Positions 36,720 to 45,229 of a stretch of 48,602 nt of DNA are shown here, in pieces. Location of the stretch: assembly GCA_029246285.1 (NCBI GenBank), contig JAQWNW010000075.1, forward strand, positions 1 to 48,602, read 5' to 3'. Both the position numbers and the translations under genes were made by a program. The first letter of the stretch is position 1. Each line of letters begins with the position of its first letter. Below the pieces are notes generated by a model, which did not search any database, was not told the DNA's origin, and saw nothing but the letters and a program-made list of their open reading frames with translations. The stretch comes from Paracoccaceae bacterium. GTDB lineage: Bacteria > Pseudomonadota > Alphaproteobacteria > Rhodobacterales > Rhodobacteraceae.

Positions 36720-37574
36720 TTAATTTTTAACTAAAGTTTTTGCAAATAATGCTGTCTTATTAACTTGCTCTCTTTCAAGACCTGTCACGTAATTAAGATC
36801 AATTAGCATGTCCAATAAAGACTCAGTTGCAACATTTCCAGAAGCACCAGGAGCATATGGGCAACCTCCCAAACCACCTACACTTGAATCAAAAGTGCGT
36901 ACCCCAAAGTCTAATGCAACTTTGATATTTTCTAACGCAAATTTTTTTGTGTCATGGAAATGACCAGCAACTTTTGTAACTGGTATATCTTTCAAGATTT
37001 TTTCCAAAAGAGTTGAAATCTGCTGCGAAGAAGATTTACCTAAGGTTTCACCGAGTGAAACCTCATAACAACCCAATTCAAAAAGTTGGGAGGTTACCTC
37101 TAGCACTTTTTCTGGTTTAATAAAACCTTCAAAGGGACATTCGGTAATGCAGGACACATATCCTCTGACAGGCAATGAATGCTTTTGGGCAAATTTTACC
37201 AAAGGTCGAAACCTTTTAATACTCTCTTCAATTGTACAATTTATATTAGCTTTTGAAAAAGCCTCAGAGGCTGACCCAAAGATGGCCACTTCATCAGCTC
37301 CAGATGAAATCGCCATCTCCAAACCTTTCATATTTGGTGTTAACGCCAAATATGAAATATCCTTATTTCTATTTATTCCCTTTAAAACGTCTTCACTACA
37401 GGCCATTTGAGGAACCCATTTTGGTGAGACAAAACTAGTGGTTTCAATTCGCTTAAACCCACATTGTGATAACTGGTCAATCAATTTTATTTTATTCTTA
37501 ATTGATATTTTACGAGTTTCGTTTTGCAATCCATCTCGTGGACCAACTTCTACTATTTCGACAAAATCCTGCAT
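36720..37574 (-). CDS. mvaB: hydroxymethylglutaryl-CoA lyase
   Basis: The lyase cleaves HMG-CoA to acetoacetate and acetyl-CoA, the last step of leucine catabolism. With the start at 37574 the protein begins MQDFVEIVEVGPRDGLQNE, the family's usual N-terminus, and has 284 residues; upstream in-frame ATGs at 37592 and 37622 would overlap mccA and remain possible. The catalytic Cys is in GGCPYAPGASGN, and the metal histidines are in GHFHDT. A position that is Asp in the better-known enzymes (LGDT) is Glu here (LGET). It is the last gene of the ivd-mccB-mccA operon. Confidence 0.93.
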   Translation of the reverse strand: MQDFVEIVEVGPRDGLQNETRKISIKNKIKLIDQLSQCGFKRIETTSFVSPKWVPQMACSEDVLKGINRNKDISYLALTPNMKGLEMAISSGADEVAIFGSASEAFSKANINCTIEESIKRFRPLVKFAQKHSLPVRGYVSCITECPFEGFIKPEKVLEVTSQLFELGCYEVSLGETLGKSSSQQISTLLEKILKDIPVTKVAGHFHDTKKFALENIKVALDFGVRTFDSSVGGLGGCPYAPGASGNVATESLLDMLIDLNYVTGLEREQVNKTALFAKTLVKN

Positions 37575-37581
37575 CACAATA

Positions 37582-39531
37582 TCACTCTTCATTTTCTTTC
37601 TGCTTTTGACGAAACTCATCAATATTTATTAAAACTGTACCAGCCTCAACTTGATCGTTTACCCTTACATTAATGCTTTTTACGACCCCATCTATTTCTG
37701 ACACAAGAGTGTGTTCCATCTTCATAGCCTCTTGGACAATCAGTGATTCTCCTTCTTTTATTTTATCACCAGTATTAACACTTATTGCTTTTATGAAACC
37801 TGGCATCGGGGCAACAATCTTGTCTCCTCGACTATTTGTATCAACTTCAGGATTCAAATTGTCCACCAGACTAAAATTCCACGATCCCTTATAAAAGATA
37901 CTGATCTGCCTCCCTAACTTAATGAACCGAGCATTCGTTATCTCATTATTTATTGTCCAGCCATCTCTTCTTACTGAATATTTTTTATTATTAAAATCAA
38001 TTAGGAAATTATTGATATCCAGAATGGTGACAAATACCGAGCCCGTATTCAATCGCACTTCTCTTTTTAGCGCACCCCATAAAGTAAATCCAACTCTGAC
38101 ACTTTTTTCTAGACTTAAATCAAGGGCAACAATTGCGGCTAGAGCTTTAATTTTGTCATAATCTTTAATTTCTTTGGAAAAAATTGGCAATTCACGCTCA
38201 ATTAGTTGCGTATCAAACTGGGCCTTTTTGAAACTTTTATGATTAAATAATGTTAGTAAAAAATTAATATTCGTAACAACCCCACTTACTTCTAACGAAC
38301 ATAATGCCTCTTTAATCTCTTTGATTGCCAATTGACGATTAGAGCTGTGAACAATAATTTTTGCAATTAATGGATCGTAAAATTCCGTAATTTCATCATT
38401 AACACGCACTCCAGAATCTACTCTAACATCACTTGGAAAGGATAAGTGATTTATTAACCCTATAGTTGGTAAGAATTGATTAGATGGATCTTCAGCATAT
38501 AATCTTGCTTCAATGGAATGCCCCTCTACAATTATTTCATTTTGTTTAAGAGGTAATGTTTTTCCCGCTGCCACCATTATTTGCCACTCAACCAAGTCCA
38601 AACCAGTTATCATTTCTGTAATAGGATGTTCGACCTGCAATCTGGTATTCATCTCCATAAACCAAAAATCTTTTATGGAATTGTCGTCTCTGCATTCACA
38701 AATAAATTCAACTGTTCCTGCTCCTACGTAATTTACAGCTTTGCCAACAGCTATTGCTGCTTGAAGTAAATTATTTCGTATTTCTTCAGATATATTGGAT
38801 GCTGGTGCCTCCTCGATAATCTTTTGATATCTGCGTTGAAGTGAACAATCTCTTTCGTGCAAGTGTACAATATTTTCGTGTTGGTCACCAAAAATCTGAA
38901 CCTCAATATGCCTTGGCTTTGGTACATATTTTTCAATCATGATCCTATTATCACCAAACGCATTTAAAGCTTCTGAACGCGCTGAATTTAAGGACTCAAG
39001 AAATTGATAGTCATACTCTACCATTCTCATTCCTTTTCCACCTCCACCAGCAACAGCTTTAATAATAACTGGGTAGCCTATCTTTTTAGCCTTTGATGCT
39101 AAAAAATTATCATTTTGGTTTTTTCCATCATAGCCCGGAAGTACCGGGATATTTGATTGAGCCATTAAGGATTTAGATTTGTCCTTAAGTCCCATCAATT
39201 CAATTGAAGATGATGATGGTCCAATGAAACTTAAACCAGCTAACTCAATTGCCTTCGCAAAATCTGCATTTTCTGAAAGAAACCCATATCCTGGGTGAAT
39301 TGCTTCGGCGCCAACCTTTAATGCTACTTTTATTATCTTATCACCATTAAGATAACTCTCATCAGCTCTTGCAGCCCCTATATTGATTGCCTCATTTGCT
39401 AACTCTACATGTTTGGCATTTGTATCCACATCGGAAAATACTGCCACGGATTTAATACCCAATTTATTTATGGTATCAATAATTCGACAAGCTATCTCAC
39501 CTCTATTTGCAACTAAAATCTTTTTGAACAT
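37582..39531 (-). CDS. mccA: methylcrotonyl-CoA carboxylase, biotin-containing alpha subunit
   Basis: The subunit carboxylates its own biotin with bicarbonate and ATP, then hands the carboxyl group to MccB. The 649-residue protein has an N-terminal biotin carboxylase domain (1-450; start FKKILVANRGEIACR, HPGYGFLSENADFA, the Gly-rich ATP loop AGGGGKGMR, and the segment LQRRYQKIIEEAPA), a linker domain, and a C-terminal biotin carboxyl carrier domain with biotinyl K604 in EAMKMEH. The neighbouring mccB, ivd and HMG-CoA lyase genes favour methylcrotonyl-CoA over acetyl- or propionyl-CoA as substrate. It begins 32 bases after mccB. Confidence 0.94.
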   Translation of the reverse strand: MFKKILVANRGEIACRIIDTINKLGIKSVAVFSDVDTNAKHVELANEAINIGAARADESYLNGDKIIKVALKVGAEAIHPGYGFLSENADFAKAIELAGLSFIGPSSSSIELMGLKDKSKSLMAQSNIPVLPGYDGKNQNDNFLASKAKKIGYPVIIKAVAGGGGKGMRMVEYDYQFLESLNSARSEALNAFGDNRIMIEKYVPKPRHIEVQIFGDQHENIVHLHERDCSLQRRYQKIIEEAPASNISEEIRNNLLQAAIAVGKAVNYVGAGTVEFICECRDDNSIKDFWFMEMNTRLQVEHPITEMITGLDLVEWQIMVAAGKTLPLKQNEIIVEGHSIEARLYAEDPSNQFLPTIGLINHLSFPSDVRVDSGVRVNDEITEFYDPLIAKIIVHSSNRQLAIKEIKEALCSLEVSGVVTNINFLLTLFNHKSFKKAQFDTQLIERELPIFSKEIKDYDKIKALAAIVALDLSLEKSVRVGFTLWGALKREVRLNTGSVFVTILDINNFLIDFNNKKYSVRRDGWTINNEITNARFIKLGRQISIFYKGSWNFSLVDNLNPEVDTNSRGDKIVAPMPGFIKAISVNTGDKIKEGESLIVQEAMKMEHTLVSEIDGVVKSINVRVNDQVEAGTVLINIDEFRQKQKENEE

Positions 39532-39563
39532 GTCATCTCACTTAAAAAAATTTGAAAATTTTC

Positions 39564-41168
39564 TTACATTCTAAAGTTACCAAAATTTGTATCCTCTATT
39601 GGGGCATTCAATGCAGCTTTTAGAGACAACGCTAATACTTCTCGGCTCTTTCTTGGATCAATAATACCATCGTCCCAAAGCCGTGCGCTTGCATAAAGAG
39701 CATTTGATTGCTCCTCGAACATCTCAATTGTTGGCTTTTTAAATTCTAACTCTTCTTTTTTTGACCAACTTTTACCTTCACGCTCTAGTCGATCTCTTCT
39801 TATTGTTGCAAGGACATCTGCCGCCTGCTCTCCACCCATTACTGCTGTTCTTGAAATTGGCCAACTCCAAACAAACCTAGGATTATATGCTCGACCTGCC
39901 ATTCCATAATTACCAGCCCCATATGAACCTCCAATTATCATCGTTATTTTAGGTACACTGGTTGTTGCAACTGCAGTAACCATCTTGGCTCCATGGCGAG
40001 CGATACCCTCATTTTCATATTTTTTCCCAACCATAAAACCGGTAATATTTTGCAAGAAAATTATTGGTATTTTTCTCTGAGAGCATAATTGAATAAAATG
40101 TGCGCCTTTCTGAGCGGCCTCTGAAAACAGAACACCATTGTTAGCAACGATTCCACATGAGATTCCTTCGATGTGAGCAAACCCAGTTATTAACGTATCT
40201 CCAAAGCGACTTTTAAATTCGTCAAAAATACTTTCATCAACAATACGCGCAATCACTTCCCTAACATCATAAGGAATTCGCAGGTCTGATGGTATAATGT
40301 TAAATAATTCTTTCGCATCATATTCTGGCAAACTGGAAGGTTTTGACAACAATTCAGATTTTACTCTATTTGGCAGCTGACGAATGGATTCGCGAGCTAA
40401 AGCTAAAGCATGCATATCATCCTGTGCCAAATAATCCGCCACACCAGACAAACGAGTATGGACATCTGCACCACCCAACTCGTCAGCTGTAACATTTTCT
40501 CCAGTGGCTGCCTTAACAAGTGGTGGACCGGCAAGAAATATTGTCCCCTGGTTTTTCACTATGATTGAAATATCTGACATTGCTGGAACATATGCGCCTC
40601 CAGCCGTACATGAACCCATAACAACTGCAATCTGTACTATACCTTTTGAACTCATTTGAGCTTGATTAAAAAAAATCCTACCAAAATGGTCACGATCAGG
40701 AAAAACTGAATCCTGGTTTGGCAAATTAGCACCACCACTATCTACTAAATAAACACAGGGCAGTGAACAGCTCTCAGCAATTTCCTGGGCTCTTAAATGT
40801 TTTTTAACCGTCAAAGGATAATATGTACCACCCTTAACAGTAGCATCATTACAAACAACCATTACTTCTCTATCATGAACTGTCCCAACGCCAGCTATGA
40901 TCCCTGCACAAGGAACTTCACTATCATACATGTCATGAGCAGCTGTTGCGCCAATTTCTAAAAAAGATGACCCAGCATCTAACAGGTTTGAAACTCTTTC
41001 TCGTGGCAACATCTTTCCACGATCTATATGACGTCTTTGAGATTCTTTTCCGCCACCTTCACTTGCGAAATGCGCGGCTTTCGCTACTTTCTCTAAACTC
41101 AACTCATGTGCTATTCGATTTTCTTCAAATTTTGCTGATTTTTTTTCAAATTTTGAAACAATTTTCAC
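39564..41168 (-). CDS. mccB: methylcrotonyl-CoA carboxylase, carboxyltransferase beta subunit
   Basis: The beta subunit transfers carboxyl from biotin to 3-methylcrotonyl-CoA. The 534-residue protein has two crotonase-fold halves; motif regions include [32 protein letters not shown], the oxyanion-hole-forming [15 protein letters not shown], and [16 protein letters not shown] in the C-terminal half. Length and these motifs match MccB rather than PccB. It lies 57 bases after ivd on the same strand. Confidence 0.96.
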   Translation of the reverse strand: MKIVSKFEKKSAKFEENRIAHELSLEKVAKAAHFASEGGGKESQRRHIDRGKMLPRERVSNLLDAGSSFLEIGATAAHDMYDSEVPCAGIIAGVGTVHDREVMVVCNDATVKGGTYYPLTVKKHLRAQEIAESCSLPCVYLVDSGGANLPNQDSVFPDRDHFGRIFFNQAQMSSKGIVQIAVVMGSCTAGGAYVPAMSDISIIVKNQGTIFLAGPPLVKAATGENVTADELGGADVHTRLSGVADYLAQDDMHALALARESIRQLPNRVKSELLSKPSSLPEYDAKELFNIIPSDLRIPYDVREVIARIVDESIFDEFKSRFGDTLITGFAHIEGISCGIVANNGVLFSEAAQKGAHFIQLCSQRKIPIIFLQNITGFMVGKKYENEGIARHGAKMVTAVATTSVPKITMIIGGSYGAGNYGMAGRAYNPRFVWSWPISRTAVMGGEQAADVLATIRRDRLEREGKSWSKKEELEFKKPTIEMFEEQSNALYASARLWDDGIIDPRKSREVLALSLKAALNAPIEDTNFGNFRM

Positions 41169-41225
41169 TTTTAAGCTCCTAGCTTATTGAAACGACCAAA
41201 ATAACAGATTTTCTGGCAAAACCAG

Positions 41226-42389
41226 TCATTTAGTAATTCTCATCAATTCCCGACCTACTAACATTCTGCGAATTTCTGAAGTTCCAGCACCAATTTCCAT
41301 CAATTTTGCGTCGCGCATAATTCTGGAAAGGGGACTATCATTTAAGTAACCAGCTCCACCCATCGCTTGAACCCCTTGAACCGCTACGTTCATAGCTTGC
41401 TCACTCGCATATAAAACACAGGCTGCTGCATCCTGTCTGGTTACTTCACCCCTGTCACATGCTGAGGCAGTGGCATACACATACGCTCGAGCTGAATTCA
41501 TTGTTGTATAAATGTCTGCCAACTTACCTTGCATGAGTTGAAAATCACCAATGGATTTTCCAAATTGTTTTCTTTCATGCATGTATGGCATTAAATGATC
41601 GAGTACAGAGTGTATTATTCCAACCCCTATACCGGATAAAACTACCCGCTCATAATCTAATCCCGACATCAATACATTGATACCAGCTCCTTCTTCGCCC
41701 AATATATTTTCAAAAGGGACCTCTACATCTTCAAAAATTAATTCGGCTGTATTCGAGCCACGCATACCCAACTTATCAAAATGACTAGATGTCGTAAAAC
41801 CTTTCATTGACTTTTCTATAATAAAAGCAGTGACGCCCTTTGATCCTGCAGAAGGGGTTGTTTTAGCGTAAACCACAAGTGTTTCCGCGTCAGGTCCGTT
41901 TGTTATCCAAAACTTAGTTCCATTTAACCTATAGTACCCGTTACGTTTTTCAGCACGTAATGACATAGACACCACATCTGATCCAGCGCCGGCTTCTGAC
42001 ATTGCCAAAGCACCGACCTTAACTCCCGAAACTAAATCTGGTAAGAATTTCTTCTTTTGCTCATCAGAACCATTTAATTGGATTTGATTAACGCATAAGT
42101 TCGAATGTGCCCCATAAGATAAACTGACTGATGCAGAAGATCGGGCAATCTCTTCAACCGCTACGGTGTGGGCTAAATACCCCATGTTAACGCCACCAAA
42201 CTCCTCCATAACAGTAATTCCTAATAAACCTAAGTCTCCCATTTCCCTCCAAAGGTGACTTGGAAACTCATTTGATTGGTCAATTTTAGACGCAATAGAT
42301 TTTACATTTTTTTGCGCCCAACCGTGCGTTAACCTTCTTAATGCCTCAATTTCTTCTCCAAGCGCAAAATTCATAGAATGATTAAACAT
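41226..42389 (-). CDS. ivd: isovaleryl-CoA dehydrogenase
   Basis: This FAD enzyme oxidises isovaleryl-CoA to 3-methylcrotonyl-CoA. The 387-residue protein has the acyl-CoA dehydrogenase marks ALAMSEAGAGSDV and WITNG. The catalytic base is E247 in GLDYERVVLSG, the position used by isovaleryl-CoA dehydrogenases, while the C-terminal segment reads AKLMEIGAGTSEIRR without the Glu used in medium-chain enzymes. This supports the substrate assignment. Its ATG overlaps the tetR stop by 8 bases; an ATG five codons later is an alternative. mccB follows. Confidence 0.95.
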   Translation of the reverse strand: MFNHSMNFALGEEIEALRRLTHGWAQKNVKSIASKIDQSNEFPSHLWREMGDLGLLGITVMEEFGGVNMGYLAHTVAVEEIARSSASVSLSYGAHSNLCVNQIQLNGSDEQKKKFLPDLVSGVKVGALAMSEAGAGSDVVSMSLRAEKRNGYYRLNGTKFWITNGPDAETLVVYAKTTPSAGSKGVTAFIIEKSMKGFTTSSHFDKLGMRGSNTAELIFEDVEVPFENILGEEGAGINVLMSGLDYERVVLSGIGVGIIHSVLDHLMPYMHERKQFGKSIGDFQLMQGKLADIYTTMNSARAYVYATASACDRGEVTRQDAAACVLYASEQAMNVAVQGVQAMGGAGYLNDSPLSRIMRDAKLMEIGAGTSEIRRMLVGRELMRITK

Positions 42390-42984
42390 TAATTTTCTTA
42401 TCTCCTTGAACAGATTGATATATTAATTCCCAATAAATTTTTTGTATTTCCCTTGTACTAAGGCGCCCTCCAATATCATACCAATGAGTTATAGAGGACA
42501 GCATTCCTAAAATTGCCTTAGTAGTTATCTCAGCATCCTTAAAATCTAGGTTCTTATTTTTCTTCCCTAATTCCAATATTTTCCTTAACCCATTTTCATA
42601 ATCATCTCTTAGTTTAGAAATTATTAAAAAATTCATAGAATTCAAACTTCGAAGCTCCATATACGAAATGAAGACCTCTTTTGACTTATTAACATGAAAG
42701 GCAATATGAAAATTTACAAATGTTTGCAAAATTAATTGGTCAGAATGGTGTTCATGCTTCGCTTCTAAAATCTTCCACTGTTCAAGTAAATCGAGCATAT
42801 GATCTTGTAATAATCGAAATAATATTTCTTGCTTTGAGGGAAAGTGATTATAAATGGCCCCTGCGTTAATCCCCATCTTAAGTGCAATCTCTCTCATTGA
42901 AACAGCTGCATAACCGTTAATAACAAACAAATCTCTAGCAGCCTCAAGTAAACCTTTTGCTGTTCTTTCACCTTTACTACTCAT
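42382..42984 (-). CDS. TetR family transcriptional regulator of the leucine catabolic operon
   Basis: The 200-residue protein has an N-terminal TetR helix-turn-helix (about 11-55; VSMREIALKMGINAGAIYNHF at the recognition region) and a ligand-binding C-terminal domain. It is the first gene of its own operon, overlapping ivd, and a perfect operator-like dyad abuts the -10 of its promoter. The likely role is a repressor relieved by an acyl-CoA or leucine catabolite. TetR-type control of such operons is known in some proteobacteria (LiuQ), while MerR-type LiuR is commoner; orthology to LiuQ is not established here. Confidence 0.88.
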   Translation of the reverse strand: MSSKGERTAKGLLEAARDLFVINGYAAVSMREIALKMGINAGAIYNHFPSKQEILFRLLQDHMLDLLEQWKILEAKHEHHSDQLILQTFVNFHIAFHVNKSKEVFISYMELRSLNSMNFLIISKLRDDYENGLRKILELGKKNKNLDFKDAEITTKAILGMLSSITHWYDIGGRLSTREIQKIYWELIYQSVQGDKKINV

Positions 42985-43012
42985 TAACTAATCATACCTC
43001 AGTGGAAATAAA

Positions 43013-43030
43013 AATGAATGTTCATTCATT
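43013..43030. promoter_or_regulatory. TetR-type operator upstream of the tetR-ivd-mcc operon
   Basis: An 18-bp dyad has perfect 8-base arms, AATGAATG (43013-43020) and CATTCATT (43023-43030), separated by TT. It lies 28 bases before the tetR start and directly abuts the -10 box. TGAATG/CATTCA half-sites are common for TetR regulators of fatty-acid or acyl-CoA metabolism. Autoregulation is the simplest reading. Confidence 0.85.
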
Positions 43031-43059
43031 AATTTATAATGTAAAATGATTTAAGTCAA
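43031..43059 (-). promoter_or_regulatory. promoter of the tetR-ivd-mccB-mccA-mvaB operon
   Basis: On the minus strand -35 TTGACT (43054-43059) and -10 TAAATT (43031-43036) are 17 bases apart; a TATAAA two bases further upstream is an alternative -10. The operator starts at the next base downstream, so bound repressor would block RNA polymerase. The rest of the 131-base gap up to the aminotransferase gene shows nothing else. Confidence 0.65.
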
Positions 43060-43115
43060 GTTTATTAAGAAATAAATCTTTGGAAAAATTCCCTTTAAAT
43101 TGAACTATAACTCAC

Positions 43116-44309
43116 TCAAGAAACTACTTGCTCGATTTCTTCTTTGATTATGTAACTGATCGTTTCACAATCTTTTATCGAAAATGTTAATGGTAATCGC
43201 ATATCTATTAAACCATCTAGAATTGCCTCAGTATTTACCAAAGTTTGCTTTGGAGCATACTGCCAACTCGTATATCTTGAGGTGAATCCTGTCGGTTGCT
43301 TTGCCCCAAACCATTTTAATTCTACTCCTCTTTCAGCACAACCTGATAAGATTGCAATAATTTGATTGGCCGCCAATTCAGGCAACAAGAATTGAAAGGA
43401 AGATGCTACAAATTTCTCTTTTGGGTCTCTACGTACTAATTTTATTCCTTTTGTCCCTGTTAAACATTTTTCAACAACAGCATATCGCTCGTTCCAGGCA
43501 CGACAATTAAACTCAAGATTTTTTAGTTGCGGTCGCAAAATCGCAGATCGCAAATTATCCATTCGACCCGAACAATTTGGAGTTTCTAATTTAATTTCAT
43601 CAAAAATATCGATTTCAGGTCTAGATATGTGACGATCAAAGAGCATGTAACTTCCAGATAAAATTATCGCTCGCGCCATTATTTCTTGATCATTTGTAAT
43701 TAAAATACCTCCCTCACCCGAATTTAAATGCTTATAAGTTTGAGTAGAATAACATCCAATTAAACCAAATTTACCTGACCAGTGCTTATCCCATTTAGCT
43801 CCCATTGTATGGGCACAGTCCTCAACGACTTGAACTTCATACTGATCACATAGTCTCATCAGAGTATCCATATTACAAATGTGACCACGCATATGACTTA
43901 AAAGTAAAACTTTGGATTTTGACGAAATTATTTTCCGCTCCAGATCATCAAAATCAATAAGGAGTTCATCATTAATTTCAACAAAGACTATCTCCCCACC
44001 GGCCGCAGCTATCGCACCAGGTACAGGTGCTAAAGTAAATCCATTAGTTAAAACCTTATCACCAAAGCTAACACCAAGGGCTCTCAATGCGGTTGTCATA
44101 GCATATCCACCAGAAGCACATGCAAGGCAGAATTTCACATCAAGTTGTCGAGCGAACTCTTGTTCAAATAATGCCGTTTCTGATATTTCACCATTTTCAA
44201 CATTGTACCTGTGCAATCGGCCATGGCGCATAACTTTGGTAGCAGCCTCAATTGCAGATTCTGGCAATGGTTGTTGTTGAGTAAAACTCCCTAAAAATTT
44301 CTTTTCCAC
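43116..44309 (-). CDS. DegT/DnrJ/EryC1/StrS family aminotransferase
   Basis: This is a 397-residue PLP enzyme of the sugar-aminotransferase family. The PLP-binding Asp is D164 in VVEDCAHTMG and the Schiff-base lysine is K193 in STQTYKHLNSGEGG. Family members transaminate keto sugars of nucleotide sugars for antigens or antibiotics, but no sugar dehydratase, epimerase or glycosyltransferase is nearby, so the substrate is open. It seems to be a single-gene unit, with gaps of 113 bases upstream of gph and 131 downstream towards tetR. A few relatives are auxiliary dehydratases; the intact lysine argues against that. Confidence 0.85.
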   Translation of the reverse strand: MEKKFLGSFTQQQPLPESAIEAATKVMRHGRLHRYNVENGEISETALFEQEFARQLDVKFCLACASGGYAMTTALRALGVSFGDKVLTNGFTLAPVPGAIAAAGGEIVFVEINDELLIDFDDLERKIISSKSKVLLLSHMRGHICNMDTLMRLCDQYEVQVVEDCAHTMGAKWDKHWSGKFGLIGCYSTQTYKHLNSGEGGILITNDQEIMARAIILSGSYMLFDRHISRPEIDIFDEIKLETPNCSGRMDNLRSAILRPQLKNLEFNCRAWNERYAVVEKCLTGTKGIKLVRRDPKEKFVASSFQFLLPELAANQIIAILSGCAERGVELKWFGAKQPTGFTSRYTSWQYAPKQTLVNTEAILDGLIDMRLPLTFSIKDCETISYIIKEEIEQVVS

Positions 44310-44422
44310 CGAAGCTCCCTAGTAATTCACAATCAATAATATTGATCATAAATACAGATTAATCCCAATTTTTCAAAATCTGACTTTAACCTTAGCTTTT
44401 CAGATTATAACTTTAAAGAAAA

Positions 44423-45103
44423 TTAAATAATTTTATTAATCCCAGACAAATGAGCCAAAACATTTTCCAAATCATCATAGTGATCTAAATATCCATCCGC
44501 TTGCAATCTTTTTATTCCTACACCCTCTGGCCCAAATGTTACCAAAACACTCATTACATTTGCATTTTGTGCAGCCCTTCTGTCAGTTTCTGTATCACCA
44601 ACCAAAACAGATGTTTCTGGGAGACCGCCCATTTTTTTTATGGTCTCAAGTAAATGTCTTGGGTGTGGTTTTCGCACATTCAACGTATCCGCGCCCAACA
44701 TAGCGTTAAAATAATCTCTTATATTCAATTTTCTGAGCAAATTTTCTGCCAGACCTTCAGGTTTGTTTGTACAAACTCCCAAATTATAACCGTCATTTCT
44801 TAAACGCTCTAAAGCATTAAGGACTCCATCATAGAGATAGGTTTCATTATCAATATTTTCTGAATAATAATCCAACAATACATAATATTGAGAATCAATT
44901 AACTCCTCATCGAAAGTAATTTTTGCTTTTTCTAAACCTTTTCGTAACATAGCTCTGCCACCATGGAATGCGGTTAATTTATCAGCCTCTTGACTTAAAA
45001 GAGTCCCATAACCCATTTTTCTAAAGCAGAAGTTAGCTGCCGCTATTAAATCTCCGCTTGTGTCAGCTAATGTACCATCAAGATCAAAAACGATATTTTT
45101 CAT
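44423..45103 (-). CDS. gph: phosphoglycolate phosphatase, HAD family
   Basis: Gph removes phosphate from 2-phosphoglycolate formed in DNA repair and other side reactions. The protein has the HAD motifs DLDGTL (D7 and D9, the nucleophile and acid), the CTNKPEG motif II, KPHPRHLL with the conserved Lys, and VGDTETDRRAAQNA with the metal Asp pair. The start is the ATG at 45103, giving MKNIVFDLDGTL, the usual family start, rather than the ATG three codons upstream. HAD enzymes are promiscuous, so a pyrophosphatase or other sugar phosphatase role is possible. It is divergent from glmU. Confidence 0.85.
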   Translation of the reverse strand: MKNIVFDLDGTLADTSGDLIAAANFCFRKMGYGTLLSQEADKLTAFHGGRAMLRKGLEKAKITFDEELIDSQYYVLLDYYSENIDNETYLYDGVLNALERLRNDGYNLGVCTNKPEGLAENLLRKLNIRDYFNAMLGADTLNVRKPHPRHLLETIKKMGGLPETSVLVGDTETDRRAAQNANVMSVLVTFGPEGVGIKRLQADGYLDHYDDLENVLAHLSGINKII

Positions 45104-45132
45104 AAAACACATTGATCATATTTCTTAGCATT

Positions 45133-45162
45133 TTGAAATAGTATGAAACCTTACTTTATACA
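45133..45162 (+). promoter_or_regulatory. predicted promoter of glmU-glmS
   Basis: A -35 TTGAAA (45133-45138) and -10 TATACA (45157-45162) are 18 bases apart. Transcription would start near 45169, about 60 bases before the preferred glmU ATG. This fits the start at 45230, since an earlier ATG at 45143 would fall inside the promoter. Weak match, not decisive. Confidence 0.4.
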
Positions 45163-45229
45163 ATTTTCCTTTTACTATGAAGGCGAGTTGGGTAAGAACA
45201 GGAAAATTTTTAGGAAAGTAATTAACTCT

